Assembly: GCA_002104935.1 (NCBI GenBank)
Contig: MCGT01000017.1
Coordinates: forward strand, 1-64,000
Direction of reading: 5' to 3'
From: Hesseltinella vesiculosa
Taxonomy: Eukaryota > Mucoromycota > Mucoromycetes > Mucorales > Cunninghamellaceae
Length of the DNA stretch: 64,000 nucleotides
Of this stretch, positions 1 to 10,652 are shown one piece after another. Under the pieces are notes generated by a model, which saw nothing but the letters and a program-made list of their open reading frames with translations, had not been told where the DNA came from and did not search any database. Position numbers and translations under genes: made by a program. The first letter of the stretch is position 1, and each line of letters opens with the position of its first letter.

Positions 1-3000
1 ATCATCGCATCTCACCTCTATCCAAACCGCACGGCTCTTCTCTCTTGGCCTTACTTCATCGTCCTCCGCAAGCCCGTACCCTGCCTCCCATCGCCCAACC
101 CTCATCCTCCTCTGCATCTTTACCCTCCATCCATTCTATTATGCCCTTGTAAATAGTTTTATTTTTTTTTACTCCTCTTTTTTTTTTTTTTACCCCACCC
201 TTCCCCTTTCCCTCTCCCATACCAAATTGTTCAAAAAAAAAATTCAAAAAGTAGCCCTCCCCTCTCGCTCTTGATCCATTTTTCCGATACCTCCTGCTCA
301 TTCGTCTTTGCATAGATGGAAAATAAACTAAACATTTTAATCCATGCTGTTCTCCCCCCCCCTTTCTTTTTTGTGACTCTTCCCCTGTACACCTCGTCAT
401 CCTTCCCCTTTTTGCCCCTCTTTTTCATTTACGTTGCTTCAATAGCTGATGCACAGCCAACACATAAACATCTTTTATGCCACGCAACAACGATGAAAAA
501 CGTCTCATTCTAACAAGTGTTTCCCTTCTTTTCGAACCCAGACCGCCTCTTCCGAAGTCTTTTCAGTGGCCTCCTCTCTCTTTTTTTTTTCCAGTTTCTA
601 CAAGTCACGTAAAGGCATGACGTCTCGACTTTTCTTGTCAACCTCGGACCATCTCTCTTCCCTGGATGGCCAGTGTCACCCGTTCTTTTTTTTTTTTTGT
701 TTAGTTTCCAAGTGATCCCATTTTGATACGGATTTGCCTTTTTTGCTCATTTTTCTCTTTTGAAATATCTTTCGCGCCACTGAAGTCTATTCTCTGACCC
801 CATGTGCGCTCCCTCCTCTCCCTCCCCCCACTTATTTAATGTCTCCTTACTTTTTATACTCGCATTTTTGCAAATGAAAAAGAGAAAAAGACATAACCGA
901 TTCTCGAACTTTTTTTTTTTTTTTTGGCTATCACAAATCAGCCAAATACCTCCCTATTTTTTTGGGGGTGTCTATTTTCATGTCAGTTTTCTCTTGTAAA
1001 AAAAAATACTCCATTTTTTTATCACGTCATCGTACACTTGCCTGTTTTAGGTGCCTGTTGCCCGTGGGAGAATTATCCACTTGCTTGACCCAATAGCATG
1101 CCACCCGCGTGCACTTTTCTTCTTTGCAAGTCTTAAATGAGTGTGGGGTAATTCAGGTGATATGAAAAATAGGAGCAACTTGCTGCGTCTCGCTTTTCAA
1201 TGCCAGCACGAGAGAAAAAGAACGATGGGAAAGTTTGCCTTGATGCTTTTTCTCAAAGAATTCTTTTTTAAATTAACGCAAATGCACCTCCAACTGTCCT
1301 TCTTGGCGAATCACCCAAAAAAAAAAAAAAAAAAACAAATAAATCATTTCCCCCTCCCTCTACACCTTTTTGCCCCACGCCTCCTGCGCCAAGTTTTCCT
1401 CTTCTTCGCCAAGCGCCCTCCCCATTTGACTTCCCATGTACCTTTTCATATCTTATCATCCCGTTTTGTACAACTCTTAAACGTCCCAGCTTACATGTCG
1501 TTTCCCCACCTTGCGTCCCCCCCCCCAAAAAAAAAAAAAAGACAGATCCATTTCTCCTTGTCACCAAACTTTTTTTTTCATCCAGCCAATCATACCAGCG
1601 CTTGGGCCACGTCCTCTCATCCTCCTTGCTCATTTTTTCATTGACACCTTTCCACCAATGCCAACCCTCCACTCCTTATTTTCTGATATCCAGATATCGT
1701 CAAAATCCTCGAGAAACTTCCCCGATATCCAGGGGCCCCTCTGACCTTCACCTTCGTATAGACCCTGACCCCCCCCCCTTCTCACCGTAATTTTTAGAAC
1801 ATCCCTCACTTTCTTTTTCAAGTGACAAATCGCCAGAGGGCTTGTTGTTTCAGTAAAAACATGATCGCATCGATCGGCCAACTCGATGTCACCCGTTCCC
1901 TCTTTCTTTTTTTCCATTCGGTATCCAGTTGAAAATGGGCAATGTTTATATCGAGTGACTTTTCTGCTTGCTTGCTCCGAAAAAGTACTTTGCGAGTCTT
2001 CGTCTCCTTTTTTCATAAATGCGCATCGCATCCTAGCCATGCTTGAGATCCTGACTCATCTGGCTCCTTCCTCCTCTCCCACGCCCACCTCAGTCTCCCC
2101 CCTGACAACCTCCCCCACCTCTACTGACACCTGCCCTGAACTCCAACTTTTTCTTTTTTTTTTAAAAAAAAAAAAAAGGACCCTTGGCTTCAAAAAAGGA
2201 GTGCAACCATGACCTGCACGATCTCGATCGTGGACGATTCTCCCTTTGGTTCATGACAGCCTGCCGAAAAATAAGCAGCTTTCCATTTCGAGATACCTGA
2301 CCATGATGACATCCATGTCCCATACTGACGCCACTCCCTTTTCTGCACTTTTCCATCGATCAGGAGCCGGGATTGCGCGACTATAGCCGCCCCGCCGCTG
2401 TCACAGAGAGCATTGGATAATCCCTGGCTCTTTGGTCTTCAACAAGATTTTAGCAATGATCACCATTCAAAGGCTCTTTTCATCGCTACATCTGACGTCA
2501 ATCGGTGGAGGTCGCGTGTTGGGAGCAATGTAGCCTGGGGTTGGAGCTGTCATAATGAAATACTTCACTCAAGTTGACTATAACAATCTTCACCTTGTTT
2601 TTTTTATCAGCATCATCACCCGTCATGGTATTTTGCACCCATGAAAATTTTATGCCAAACTTTTTCCTCAATAGGGTTGGACAGCGTCTTTTTTAAGAGC
2701 AATAAATAATCTTCAACGTGTATATTTCGCATGCCTGACGTTCAGCAACCCTATTTTTTTTTTCCTCCAATTCCTTCCAAATACAGTACAGCGATGCATG
2801 ATTTTGGACGCCAATTGGACAACCGCATGAGAGAGCTGCAATTTCAATAAGTCATTTCTCATCATTTTGCAGGTGAATAGACCTGAGTCATTTTGGATCA
2901 GATCGCCTGGCATGAATGGCTGAATCTGGACGGCCTTCACCAGTGGACCTGATTTTTCCAGCACCATCATCCTTCGTGCATTTGCGCATCCATAAAATAT

Positions 3001-3661
3001 GACATTTTATTTGAAAAAGTGAGAGTTTACCAAGCTTCACATTTGTACCATGACGTTCTGGTATATCATGTTGGACAAAGACAATGGTATTGATGGAAAA
3101 GAAAAGAAAATGCCAAGGCGACTCGAAAATTGCGGTTGAAGAAGAAAAAAGCTGGAAAAAGAGGTGGTTATGACAACCGACAAAACATCCAATTTGGAAA
3201 CTGAATGGGAAGCATGGTGCATGCAGTACTAGACCATGGGAAAATGCTATCTGAAACCGGGCGTACTCTGCTAGAAAGGAAAGGCGCCAAAAACAAAAAG
3301 TTGATACCAGTGGGCCATCCTTGTGAACAATACCCTGTCTCTTTGGGTAGCGAAGAAAAAGCGCAGCTCGAGACCTTACCATTCTCCCAGGCAGCGGACC
3401 AGCTCGTCCGATGGGTCCAACCACCAAAAAAAAAAAAATGACCATAGCATGCATGGCTCAAAAGAAAACCCTGGCAGCTGAAGTCCGACGTCTTGTCATA
3501 AGTTCCTGTTTATTGAAATAGACAAGGAAGCGATCTATGGCCATAAAATAGAATGTAGTGGGGCATGGTTAAGGGGGTATAACAAGGAGGGTAGGAGTTG
3601 CGAGATGATAATCAACATGCTCGATCGTGGCAAGCTGGCTTTTCTTTTTCTATTTTTTTTT
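1..3661. other. Gene-poor leader region, no supported gene
   Basis: This stretch is rich in homopolymeric T and A runs, and I see no exon chain with splice sites or recognisable protein motifs. Short open frames on both strands (for example around 3205-3441 on the plus strand) have no recognisable similarity and end in poly-lysine encoded by A runs. The part at about 2945-3002 resembles the arm of the long-TIR element found at 45.8-46.6 kb, so some of this DNA is probably transposon-derived. The right edge should contain the 3' UTR and polyadenylation region of the kinesin gene that ends at 3662. Confidence 0.5.
2945..3002 (-). repeat. Fragment of dispersed long-TIR element
   Basis: Read on the minus strand, this segment closely follows the inner part of the TIR arm at 45.94-46.00 kb. 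Both contain a 'ggtgctg-aaaa-atcaggtc' core preceded by an A-rich stretch with 'tgcgca' and 'aaatgc'. It is a short solo remnant with no visible partner arm nearby. The similarity was judged by eye. Confidence 0.45.
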
Positions 3662-6600
3662 CTACACAAGGGTGGTGGTATCTATGGTGTCGTTGGAGGG
3701 TGGCAGTTTGCAGGTAGAGTCGAAACCACAGGGATGGTCTATTGGGTTGGTGATGGTGGTATAGTCGCTGTTTGAGGCAGAGAGAGAGAGGCTGTCGGTG
3801 ACGAGCGGCGGCAGAGAGGAAGGAGACTGGGGCAAGAGCAGACCATTCCAAAGATGCACTTGCTGGGCATCGATGCATTTCATCTGGGCTTGTTCGATAA
3901 AGGAGCGGTCTTGGTCAGAGGTGGGTTGCTGGTGCAGCCAGTCCCAGGCAGCTTGGTACTTGGCCAGTACTTTTTCCAGCAAACCAGAGATCATCAAGGC
4001 TAGCCGCTGATCTTGCTTACTCTCAAGCACCTGTCGCAGGAACCATTCGCCTAGAGGGACCCAGTCGTCCATGGTGGTGACTTGGCGCAGCAATGACCGT
4101 GATAAAACGTCGTCATTGTCGTCTCCCTTTTCTGTATCCACTTGCTGCAGCAGACTTTGGATCATGTCCAGTTCCAAAGTGATCTGGTTGATGCGGTCAT
4201 CCATGTACTGCCGCTCCATCTGGTTATGGGTTTCCTCGGCCTCGATAATCAGCAGTCGCTCCTTGAGCAGCTCTTCTTGCTCCTGCTGCAATCGTTGACG
4301 CTGCAAAATAACCGGGTGAGAATTCAAAGACGTCCTTTCCTTGTGTAGATAGCCTCTTTTACCTTTTCTACAAACGGTATGAGTTTCCGAGAGGCAATTG
4401 GCCGCTGACTCTGAGATTGGATCGCGCTAGGTGGAATGACAAGGAGTGAGTCTCTTTCGGGCGATTTGTTTGTTACTCGTATTTTTTTTTCATACCGTTT
4501 AATGGCGTCGAGTTTGTCATCCGTGGATGGGGGAAGGGTGGGCAGTTTTGATTTCATCCGGGCACCCAGGCGGCTGGATGCGCGGTGCATGCCACGCTTG
4601 GCAGTGGCGTTGCGATGGGTAGAACTGTTGGTCGTCGAAGAGGAGGTGGAGGATGCGTTGGACTTGCCGGGTAGGCGGAAGGGAGCCAAGTCCTTGGCAC
4701 TGAGCAGGGACCAGTCATGGCGGTCACGGGCCTTCTTTACATGGGCGAGCAAGGCGTCCAGCTGCTGCTGGTGGGTGGTCGTGGTGGAGGACGAAGATGG
4801 CTTGGCAAAGTCTTTGATCTTGGGCAGGTCGTGATCTTGCTGGCGCTTGGCTTGGGAGACCTGGCGCTCGAGCGTGGCACACTTTTTTTCCCAGTCGTGA
4901 ACCTGCTGTTGGTGGCGCTGGGCGTCTAGCTTGATGCGTTTGAGCAGCTTCTTCTTTTCGTGCTTGCAGCCGTCGAGGTTGGTGCGCAGCTGGCGGATGG
5001 TGTTTTCATGCTGAGAGCGTGCGGTGGCCGAGGTGTTGACGAGCTGGGTGTGTTTTCGTCGGAGGGTCTGGAGCTCAGTCAGTTGTTTTCGTAGCTTCTG
5101 TTCATGCTGCTGGATCAGCTCGGCCATTTGCTGTTGGTGGTTGGCCTGGGATTTCTTCTGCTGCTGACCCTGGGTTTTGCGCTCCAGCTGCCGCATGGTT
5201 TCTTTGCTCTTGTCATCGGTTTGCTGCCACTCCTTGGTCCACTGCTGTTGATGCTCGTTTGTTTTCTGGTACCGCACCAAAGTGTCGTGGCAGAGCTGCA
5301 GCACCTTGCAAAGATCGGTCTATCCAGGGAAGGTGCATCAGTATTGTATCTTCCTAGAGAGAAGAATCATTACCTCGTCGCCTTCCATCGGCATGGATGA
5401 AAACCCATAGGTGTCAAGCGAACCCTAGCAACAAAAAGCAGAAAAAAAAAAAAAAAGATCATCCAACAAAATAAAAAGGGAGGGGGCCTTACCATGGACA
5501 GTTGAATGAATTTCCGGTCTTGGCGCAATTGGGCTTTGATCGTGTGGTAGGAGCACGAGGTGGAGGAGGTAGGGGTCATGGTAGAAGACGGCGTGATGCC
5601 ATGGATCGGCCCGATGCTGGTGCTGGGTCGGAACCGGCCCTTCCAGGACTTGCGCAGGCTGCCAAATCGACTGGAGCGTTTCTTTTTCCCGCCTTCCATG
5701 ATGGCGGCAGCAGCAGAAGGCAGGGTGTCGTCTTCCAAGCCAGGGGAGTCCAAGGGAGGGGAGGGGGGTGGATGTCATCGGGTGACGACACGGTGGAGGT
5801 GCTGTTGGAGGTAGTGGTTTGTTGTTGGCGTTTGGCCAGGGCTCGTGAGAGCTGGGCGTTGGATCGTTGGAGTTGCTGCACAGTGCGTTTGAGCGCATCC
5901 ATTTCATCGTTCAGGGCGCGAGCGTACTGGTCGTTGGTGCGTTGCTCTTCCTTGAGTTTGGAAATCGTCCATTTGAGCCGGTCAGTCTCGTCCAGGTCGT
6001 GGTTGATCATGACGCGGTTGCGGATGTTGCGAGCGCGGTTGGCGTAGTTCAAGGTGCTGAGGGTTTCGGCCAAGTTCAGATCGGCGGGCGATGCACAGGC
6101 GACCATGAGGGTCTGGCTGTTCCCGCCCAGGCTATCTTGTAGCAACCGAGTCAGCTTGGAGTCGCGGTAAGGAACATGCATGGTACGTCGTTTGTTTTCA
6201 TCGCCCAGGGCCGAGATGACGTTACCCAGGGCCAATAAACCTGCATTGATGGAAATGCCTTCCTTTGCCCGTTCACCCACTGCATTGGTCCGTTTCAGCT
6301 AAGCGGGATCAAAAAAAAAAAAAAGTAAGCGCAGTGATTTTTTGGTGAAGGAAAGGGGTTACACGTTCAGAGCCGGCCAGATCGACAAAGTGGAATTTGG
6401 AGATAATCGTGGAGGGTTTCGGGTGAGCAGAGTCTAAAGGGCTGGTGCTGAGGGTTTGTTTCAAGATGACGGAAAAGATAGCATGAGAGCGGGAGGAGGA
6501 GTGGTTCATATCGGTGGATGCTGTGGTGCGGGCAACAGAGCCTTGTTGTAGATAGCTATGAAAGAAACAGATAAAATCGCTTGTCAGTGATGCAGTTGGA

Positions 6601-7340
6601 AGGAAGAGAAATGCTTACTCAAAAAGCTGCTGGGGGTGGTCGACAGGGCATTCGCACACGCCGTTCCAGATGATTTGACCGTCGGCATCTTCCCGAATGG
6701 AGATTTCCTTCTTGCTGGATGCGAGCAGATCGACAAGATCTTCGTTGTAAAGCTCGAGAAAGGAGGCAGCGACTTGGTAATCGGCGGACGCTGCATATTT
6801 GGTTTCCAACTGCCGAAAGAGAGAGCGAATGAAGCGTGGAACGATGCCATTTTGCTGATCCAGGGCCAAGCTGTCCGAGGCGACTGCCGTGCCCATCGTG
6901 TAGGTTTTGCCGCTACCTGTTTGGCTTTTTTTTTTTACTGCAGGTGAGTGATCGTTATTTGGCGTCTTTTTGTTCTTTACCCATAGGCCAAGATGGTTGC
7001 ATTATAACTACAAAAAAAAAGATGAGCAAAGCATGAAAAAGCGAGAGCCTGACTTACCCTTCTAAAAACTTGGTGACCAATGGCTGCACAGCCGAGTCAA
7101 ACACAATGGATTGACAAGTGTCAGGAGGATAGATATAGTCAAAAGTAAAAGAGCGATCGGTGTCGACAAGGATCTGAGGTTGGTCGGGAATGTATTTTAT
7201 GATGTCTTTTGCCTGTTGTTGATTTTCTCCAGGGGTTAGAGGACGAACTCTCAAGGCCACTCTACAGAAATGGCAAGATGTTGGTGACCTACCATTGGGC
7301 GGCTGAGAACTTACCTGACACTTGATGTAGAGACCGACAT
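3662..7340 (-). CDS. Kinesin-4 family motor (chromokinesin, KIF4-like)
   Basis: The gene encodes an N-terminal kinesin motor followed by a long coiled coil, which fits a kinesin-4 acting on spindle or cortical microtubules. I place the start at 7340 because exon 1 (7340-7315) joined across a GTAAG...CTGTAG intron to 7261 gives [17 protein letters not shown], the family's usual opening. Later exons supply the P-loop [10 protein letters not shown] (spliced near 6981/6924), [21 protein letters not shown] (switch I), VDLAGSE (switch II) and [20 protein letters not shown], all closest to KIF4/KIF21. The exons below about 5.9 kb are Gln/Lys/Glu-rich heptad-like sequence with a basic, Ser-rich stretch near 4.45-4.7 kb; the gene ends at a TAG at 3662. 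I count at least 10 exons, several flanked by poly-T tracts. No Cys-rich tail like that of animal KIF4 is obvious. Confidence 0.93.
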
Positions 7341-8038
7341 CAATAAAAAGGGGACGGGCAAGAAGAAGAGAAAGAATGAAAGAAAAGGCTGCCATTGAAA
7401 AAAAAAAAAAAAAAAAAAAAAAAGGCGTGAAATCTTTCCCTACTGCCCTTTTCCAGGGCGCTGTCGATGAAAATGCCCCGTTCAAATAAATTAAAAATAT
7501 TTCAAACGGACAGGTATGCCTCCTTTTTCGCTCCAAAATCTATTTTTCGGATGATTTTCGATGGACAAGTGGATGCATCTGATCTGTTAGCGTCTTGCTT
7601 TACACGCTTTCTTTTTTTGGGTATGCCGCGGCCGAGCACCTCCGAATCCATCTAAAAAGAATTAAAAAAAATCCGTTTCTTTCATTGCAAGCTTGCTTTT
7701 TCTCATTTGACTCGTCGTGATGGATAAACCAGGTGAAAAGGGGTTTGGGCAAACGACACCCATGATTGGCCGGTGATACGGTCGCTTTTGTGTCACCCAA
7801 AAAACCAAATTTGGCACAACCAGCCTGGCTTCAAAGGAAGCGCAGCAAAAACAAAAAAAAATAACATCCCCTTCTTCCCCACTTTTTTTTTTTTTTGGTG
7901 AAAAACCAAGGCGTTTACTTTTGTAGTGACACATTTGTCTGTTGTTATAATATTCGAAACCAGTGACGACGCCCAATTGAATCATCTCATGCTCCAGCAA
8001 TAAATAAAAAAGAATTGTTTGTCTTCATCTTGTGAACA
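7341..8038. other. Intergenic region between kinesin and the small Pro/Ser-rich ORF
   Basis: The region should hold the kinesin promoter (minus strand) near 7341-7450, where a run of more than 20 A's at about 7400-7423 lies directly upstream of the start. The segment from about 7840 rightwards is repeated near 16.64 kb, so it belongs to the duplicated block. No coding signal was recognised. Confidence 0.5.
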
Positions 8039-8356
8039 ATGACAAACAAAAAAACAATGTCGCCTGTGTCGACCCAACGCACCTTCCACCTGAATAGAAA
8101 ACCAGCCTCGTCTTCCAGTCCTCTAGCCAGTCCGTCCTGGGGGCCAATGGCAACGGCCGATCGACCGTTTTTGGAACCGACCCCTCCTTCGGACAACCCC
8201 AGCTTTTCCACGCCTCCACCACCTCCATCTATACCCATGGCCGCTTCCTTCTCCTCACTGTCTAATTCGGCCAATGATTTTGTTCTTTATCAGAGCGCCC
8301 ATTCTCCTCGCCAGATTCCAGATGAAATGTTTCCTGATCTTGAACCGCTTGTGTAA
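8039..8356 (+). CDS. Hypothetical Pro/Ser-rich small protein, copy 1
   Basis: This is a single open frame of 105 codons, rich in Ser, Pro and Thr, with a PPPPPS run in the middle and an acidic tail ending PDLEPLV. I do not recognise a domain. A second copy lies at 16750-17028 in the same orientation, with a frameshifting 1-nt loss and larger deletions. The upstream 200 bp and the 3' flank (to about 8415) are also shared, so the duplication unit is larger than the ORF. The conserved start, stop and flanks suggest a real gene or an ancestral gene end, but it could also be a terminal exon of something lost. Expression is unknown. Confidence 0.4.
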   Translation: MTNKKTMSPVSTQRTFHLNRKPASSSSPLASPSWGPMATADRPFLEPTPPSDNPSFSTPPPPPSIPMAASFSSLSNSANDFVLYQSAHSPRQIPDEMFPDLEPLV

Positions 8357-8803
8357 AGCACAGCCTACTCTCTATTTTTTTAAGTACTAGTTTATGTATA
8401 AACCTCTCCAATGCCCTACGCTATCATACAAAAGAAAATCTACTGTGGATATGGGAGAATGACATGTAAGAGTATGCCAAGCAGCAGTGGTGAAGGAAAG
8501 GGTGCTGAAAATCGGTTACTGTCAAGTGCCAACAATTAGCTATTGTAAAACACAGGAAATGAGCCAGGACCTTATCTCTCTACAGCATTCAACAAATATC
8601 TTCATAATATCACGTACGCATGGGCATAGTGGAACTGAAAGCATGATGAGAAGTAGCAGCTGGGTACATCGCTTTCTATTTTAAGAACGATGAGGAATGA
8701 CATCAATAGAGCCAGTGCAAAAAATAAGTGAACCGCGAAAAAAATGGGTATCGGTATTAGCAGCCTCCCACTACCGAAAACTTATTTTTTTTGTCATCTA
8801 CAG

Positions 8804-8950
8804 TATCACCCGCAGATAGAAAAAATCATCATCGATTTACACCCATCTACCAATGAAACAATCATATACGACCGCCGACACCTTTTGGATGACCTCAAGA
8901 ATTTGAAAGTATTTGATTGCAGAAGAGCATCGTACCAAAGAAGTAAATAG
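8804..8950 (+). pseudogene. C-terminal exon fragment of resolvase-like repeat family
   Basis: Following a CTACAG acceptor, the plus strand encodes HPQIEKIIIDLHPSTNETI and then a tail ending CRRASYQRSK and a TAG. This matches the last exon of the intact family member at 15367-15220. No upstream exons of the family lie to its left in the same orientation, so it is an orphan 3' end. The first base count after the acceptor is one short compared with the intact gene. Confidence 0.75.
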
Positions 8951-8989
8951 CGATTTCTTTTTTCAGTGTTCGCAGACGAAGGTTTAAAT

Positions 8990-9245
8990 CATTCAAAGCT
9001 TTTACTGTGTAGTTTTTTTTTAAATTAAGACGGTTGTTTAATGGAGCAGGGTAGCGGTGGTATTTGAAAGGTTTAGCATTTATGATGGCACAGCTGCACA
9101 AAACTGGTTCTGTAGGATCGTCCGAATAACATATTTCAAGGTTGCCCATTTCTTCAAGTGTCTCAGTTAATTTCATTACGTTTTCTTCAGTATATGATTC
9201 CAAATAGAACATGCAGAGTGCCTGTCCTTTCGTAATAGTGGCCAT
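8990..9245 (-). pseudogene. N-terminal exon fragment of resolvase-like repeat family, copy A
   Basis: From the ATG at 9245 the minus strand reads MATITKGQALCMFYLES and continues to DDPTEPVL, nearly identical to exon 1 of the intact gene starting at 16538. It keeps a related PFKYHRY segment and then diverges into sequence that runs head-on into the C-terminal fragment at 8804-8950. It lacks the middle exons, so it cannot make the family protein. An open frame continues to about 8895 but has no further similarity. Confidence 0.75.
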
Positions 9246-9349
9246 GACAAGAAGTGCAGCAAAAATAAAAAGGCGTTGCAGCTAGACCACCCCTAAAAAA
9301 TACGAAGGCGGCCAATGGAAAATTTTGTGTCGCCTCTCTGAAAGTAAAC

Positions 9350-9505
9350 CCTGCATGATCCAATGCGGAATACACGCTCGTTTTCTTCGAGATTCCTGCT
9401 ATCATATCTACCGAAATGAAACGTGGGTAGCCATTGCTATTTTTAGAAAGCTACTTTAATTTTTACCTTGCGTATGACCAGAGACATTGAGCTGCTTTAT
9501 GGCAC
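9350..9505 (-). pseudogene. Internal fragment of resolvase-like repeat family
   Basis: On the minus strand this encodes KQLNVSGHTQ, then an intron (GTAAAAATT ... TTTCGGTAG), then DMIAGISKKTSVYSALDHAG. It matches the exon 3/exon 4 junction of the intact gene at 15591/15532, including the intron. It breaks off after the DHAGF motif, exactly where the upstream region of copy A begins. It is a truncated remnant that preserves the splice sites. Confidence 0.7.
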
Positions 9506-9589
9506 TGGTCGCTTCGTAAAAAAAAAAAAAAAAGCAAACACTGCACAGCACTTTGGTCAGGTCGATGTAAAATTCGGCAAAAGTGTCCA

Positions 9590-9680
9590 AACCAATGAAT
9601 GATGAAGATCCTGATAAATTCACGTCGATTGATGAAGATGGCTCGGCCAACTTTTTATCACTTTTGTTTTGGCATCCATC
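9590..9680 (+). repeat. Solo remnant of dispersed long-TIR element
   Basis: The segment contains 'gtcgattgatgaag' followed by 'ggccaactttttatcact'. The same order of motifs is found in the right arm at about 46.53 kb and, inverted, in the left arm at about 45.9 kb of the long-TIR element. No partner arm is seen nearby. It overlaps a plus-strand open frame (9583-9831) that I do not regard as a gene. Confidence 0.5.
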
Positions 9681-10239
9681 GGTAAATGCAGCCTTCATGG
9701 ATTTCCAATTGGAAGACAAGGAGACCAGATGCCTCTCATTGTTGTCAGGAGATGGGCTGACCCGGATAGACTTTTCCAAACGTCACCCACAAGTACCCGG
9801 TTGTCGTTGGTGGCCATTCGAGGAACCTTAGCAGCCGGGGAACAAACGAGCGGCAACACCAAACAGCAACGGCTTAGTGGGGCCGGATGGGATTGGCGGA
9901 GAAGGACATACCGGTATGTTGACCAGTGTTGTGTTTCTGTCTGCTAAACGTAAATATGGCACCTTTATTGATGGTAAAATACGAATGACCTTGACAACAA
10001 AAAAAAGGGCAATAGAAAAACGTAAGAAAAGAAAGAGAATGGGGAAGGGCGGCGACCCTAAAAAAAAGAGACTCACTTTTATGACAAAGCCAGAAAAGGA
10101 TCCAGGGGCTGCTTCACATTATTTTCCAGTGTCGTTTTATCAACAAAAAAGCAGCATCAAACCCCCACCCTTCTCTCTCAAGTCGATAATGAATTCTTTG
10201 CTGTCTTGTAAAAGATGATACAAAGGTAGTGCGGGCTTC

Positions 10240-10652
10240 GTGTCGTATCTGAGGTAAAAATCAAGCCTATATTAAGATACAGGGACTTTCGAGATATTTT
10301 GTGTTGAAAATAAAAGGGATGGGGTTGATAAAAAATAAGTGAGAATGAGTTATGGTTTTTATTGATGTGAAAGTCTATCTTTTTTATAATGTTTCCTGTG
10401 GAAACCGTTGCACTAGCTGCTGTTTATTCTGCTTGGTCATGTTGTGTCATGCCTGGTCAAAGCTTTATAACATGGGTACCTTTAGACATGGTTTTGTCTT
10501 ATGTTCATGGGAGATCATGTTGACATGTTGAAGTAGTTGTGTTTGGGTGAGTTAGACATGGGAGTAGAAAAAGGTGCAGTATGGGTTTAATGTTGCAGTG
10601 ACATAGTCCCTGTATCTTAATATAGGCTTGATTTTTACATCAGATACGACAC
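10240..10652. mobile_element. 413-bp MITE-like element with 48-bp terminal inverted repeats
   Basis: The left terminus 10240-10287 begins GTGTCGTATCTGA and is the reverse complement of 10605-10652 with a single mismatch over 48 bp. The interior (about 317 bp) has no open frame of note, which fits a non-autonomous DNA transposon. The right end abuts the first satellite unit directly (the array's 'tggttctcc' follows the final GACAC). No clear target-site duplication is seen, perhaps because the right flank was remodelled by array growth. The superfamily cannot be named from the ends alone. Confidence 0.8.

Larger units (their letters stand above)
8790..9345. repeat. Inverted duplicate block (pairs with 14800-15390)
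   Basis: This block is nearly identical to the reverse complement of about 14800-15390. It contains, left to right, the last exon of the resolvase-like family on the plus strand, a spacer, and then the first exon plus upstream region of the same family on the minus strand. The same converging arrangement is present in both copies, so the fusion predates the duplication. The arms flank the satellite array and the Tc1 element. Confidence 0.8.

Noticed and set aside
3205..3441. 78-codon plus-strand frame
   Set aside because: No recognisable motif, it ends in an A-run-encoded poly-Lys, and it lies in a repeat-bearing spacer.
5502..6047. Plus-strand frame opposite the kinesin motor/neck exons
   Set aside because: It is antisense to recognisable kinesin sequence and has no motif of its own.
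8895..9245. Minus-strand 116-codon frame as a complete gene
   Set aside because: Only its first ~45-60 codons match the family's first exon; the rest reads through spacer and into the antisense of the inverted C-terminal fragment.
9583..10218. Two plus-strand frames (9583-9831 and 9877-10218)
   Set aside because: The first overlaps a dispersed TIR-type repeat and the second is Lys-rich low complexity; neither matches a family.
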